This document shows, piece by piece, positions 62,515-64,000 of a stretch of 64,000 nt of DNA. This stretch comes from Hydractinia symbiolongicarpus. Lineage: Eukaryota; Cnidaria; Hydrozoa; Anthoathecata; Hydractiniidae. The notes beneath the pieces are model-generated. The model was not told the DNA's origin and did not search any database. It saw nothing but the letters and a program-made list of their open reading frames with translations. The stretch covers positions 2,730,001 through 2,794,000 of the forward strand of contig NC_079880.1 in NCBI RefSeq assembly GCF_029227915.1, in the 5' to 3' direction. Each line of letters opens with the position of its first letter. Positions within the stretch are counted from its first letter, which is position 1. The position numbers and the translations under genes are program-made.

Positions 62515-64000
62515 TTAGTGGTGAAATAATAATTTAAAAAATCGTTCGGGAAATGAGTTTACATCCCGGGTACTTTCTTTACTATACGGGTCGAGTCCGG
62601 GATTTACGGAAATCGCAGGTTTTCGTTTGCCGGCGATTAAACTTCTTTTATTCAGCGTCTTATCAAAAATGAAAACATTTTTGAAAACTACAAGTCTCAT
62701 GCGTTTTAGTGGTGAAAAAATAATTTAAAAAATCGATCGGGAAATGAGTTTACTCCCTTGGTACTTTCTTTGTATACTTTTGACAATACGGGCCGAGTCC
62801 GGGATTTACGGGAAATCGCAGGTTTTCGTTTGCCGGCGATTAAACTTCTTTTATTCGGCGTCTCATCAAAAATGAAAACATTTTTAAAAACTACAAGTCT
62901 CATGCGTTTTAGTGGTGAAAAAAAAAATTAAAGAATCGTTCGGGAAATGAGTTTACTCCCTAGGTACTTTCTTTGTATACATTCGACTATACGGGCCAAG
63001 CCCGGGATTTACGGGAAATCGCTGGATTTCGTTTGCCGGCGATTAAACCTCTTTCATTAAGTGTCTCATCAATTATGAAAACATTTTTGAAAACTACAAG
63101 TCTCATGCGTTTTAGTGGTGAAAAAATAATTCAAAAAATCGTTCGGAAAATGAGTTTACTCCCTGGGTACTTTCTTTGTATACTTTTGACAATACCGGCC
63201 GAGTCCGGGATTTACGGGAAATCGCAGGTTTTCGTTTGCCGGCGATTAAACTTCTTTTATTCAGCGTCTCATCAAAAATGAAAACATTTTTAAAAACTAC
63301 AAGTCTCATGCGTTTTAGTGGTGAAAAAAAAAATTGAAAAATCGTTCGGTAAATGAGTTTACTCCCTAGGTACTTTCTTTGTATACATTCGACTATACGG
63401 GCCAAGCCCGGGATTTACGGGAAATGGCGGGTTTTCGTTTGCCGGCAATTAAAATTCTTTTATTCAGCGTGTCATCAAAAATGAAAACATTTTTAAAAAC
63501 TACAAGTCTCATGTGTTGTAGTGATGAAAAAATAATTTAAAAAATCGTTTGGAAAATGAGTTTACTCCCTGGGTAATTTCTTTGTATACTTTTGACTATA
63601 CGGGCCGAGTCAGGGGTTTACGGGAAATGGCGGGTTTTCGTTTGCCGGCGATTTAACTTCTTTTTTTCAGCGTCTCATCAAAAATGAAAACATTTTTAAA
63701 AACTATAAGTCTCATGGGTTTTAGTGGTGAAAAAATAATTTAAAAAATCGTTCGGGAGATGAGTTTACTCCCTGAGTACTTTCTTTGTATACTTTTGACT
63801 ATACGGGCCAAGCCGGGATTTACGGGAAATCGCGGGTTTTCGTTTGCCGGCGATTAAACTTCTTTTATTCAGCGTTTCATCAAAAATGAAAACATTTTTA
63901 AAAACTACAAGTCTTATGCGTTTTAGTGGTGAAAAAATAATTTACAAAATCGTTCAGGAAATGAGTTTACTCACAGGGTACTTTCTTTGTATACATTCGA

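Larger units (their letters stand above)
58847..64000 (+). repeat. 203-bp satellite array, domain E
   Basis: The array resumes mid-monomer at TTAAAAACTACAAG in the same orientation and continues past the window end. Members combine domain A and C features: CTAGGTAC types with CTTTCATTAAG, G-types with TTTAAGTGCGAATAAAC, S-types with TACTATACGGGTCGAG, and TTATTCGGCGTC types. A 13-mer of 2627 bp starting at 59888 restarts at 62515. The last 300 bp (from about 63.7 kb) return to CGTTCAGGAAATG and ACTCACAGGG types, as in domain D. Confidence 0.95.

Noticed and set aside
1667-63405. A minus-strand open frame of about 65 codons, starting MRLVVFKN, in many monomers, plus 60-113-codon plus-strand frames
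   Set aside because: They are reading frames through a non-coding 203-bp monomer. 203 is not a multiple of 3, so each frame closes within about one period. Similarity between copies is that of the DNA repeat, with stops and indels tolerated freely.
1-64000. CRISPR array
   Set aside because: The repeats are 203 bp, directly abutting, with no unique spacers and no cas genes; the context is eukaryotic satellite.
1-64000. CENP-B box in the monomer
   Set aside because: The nearest candidates, TTCGTTTGCCGGCG and TTCGGGAAATGAGTT, miss required positions of the TTCG....A..CGGG core on both strands.
1-64000. Ribosomal or 5S RNA tandem array
   Set aside because: No 5S internal control region or conserved rRNA motif is visible in the monomer.

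Overview
This window is almost entirely satellite DNA. About 61.6 kb of the 64 kb is one tandem family with a 203-bp monomer (roughly 300 copies), all in the same orientation. No protein-coding gene can be supported. The genome is eukaryotic: it has a nucleosome-scale satellite with nested higher-order repeats (HORs), a tRNA-derived SINE, a tRNA-like gene with no encoded CCA, and AT microsatellites. The single-copy spacer is rich in TAGC tetranucleotides, CACGTG palindromes and short inverted-repeat elements. That texture recalls some marine invertebrates, perhaps a demosponge, but this is a weak guess. A pericentromeric or centromeric location is plausible and unproven.

The monomer is about 38% GC and has two halves. 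The AT-rich half runs through GTGGTGAAAAAATAATTT, then a conserved CTTTCTTTGTATAC tract, and ends with the CATCAAAAATGAAAACATTT block. The GC-rich half is a core of about 50 bp with roughly 8 CpGs, containing GGGCCGAGTCCGGG and TTTGCCGGCGATTAAAC. Diagnostic substitutions and small deletions define monomer classes, named here by letter: C (GACAATACGG, GAGTCAGGG), Q (TTTGTAGGCG), R (GGGTGCTTTC), V (TCCGGGGTTTACGG), P (CTAGGTAC, ATTAAACGTC), T (GGGTAATTTC), S (ACATCCCGGG with an 11-bp deletion) and G (TTTGAGTGCGAATAAAC). HOR units are given from the third base after GCG in GCGTTTTAG or GCGTTGTAG.

Layout. Domain A (1-26107) is built on the 8-mer C-Q-R-V-P-V-T-S (1613 bp), with deletion, duplication and chimeric derivatives. 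It is interrupted by a 310-bp SINE at 19102-19411. Domain B (26108-30953) is two tandem copies of a 2423-bp 12-mer. Domain C (30954-43616) ends in three 1607-bp 8-mers, the last with three monomers replaced. Domain D (43617-56761) carries a 2633-bp 13-mer and a 3443-bp 17-mer derived from it by tandem duplication of an 810-bp tetramer. A roughly 2085-bp non-satellite segment (56762-58846) splits a single monomer. It contains a tRNA-like gene whose anticodon loop is reduced to four bases, two MITE-like inverted-repeat elements, a CACGTG hairpin and microsatellites. Domain E (58847-64000) resumes in the same orientation and runs off the window.

The most notable observations are: the layered HOR history, with chimeric monomers marking recombination junctions; the precise in-register insertions; and the tRNA-like gene that appears to lack exactly three anticodon-loop bases while its acceptor, T and anticodon stems are intact.
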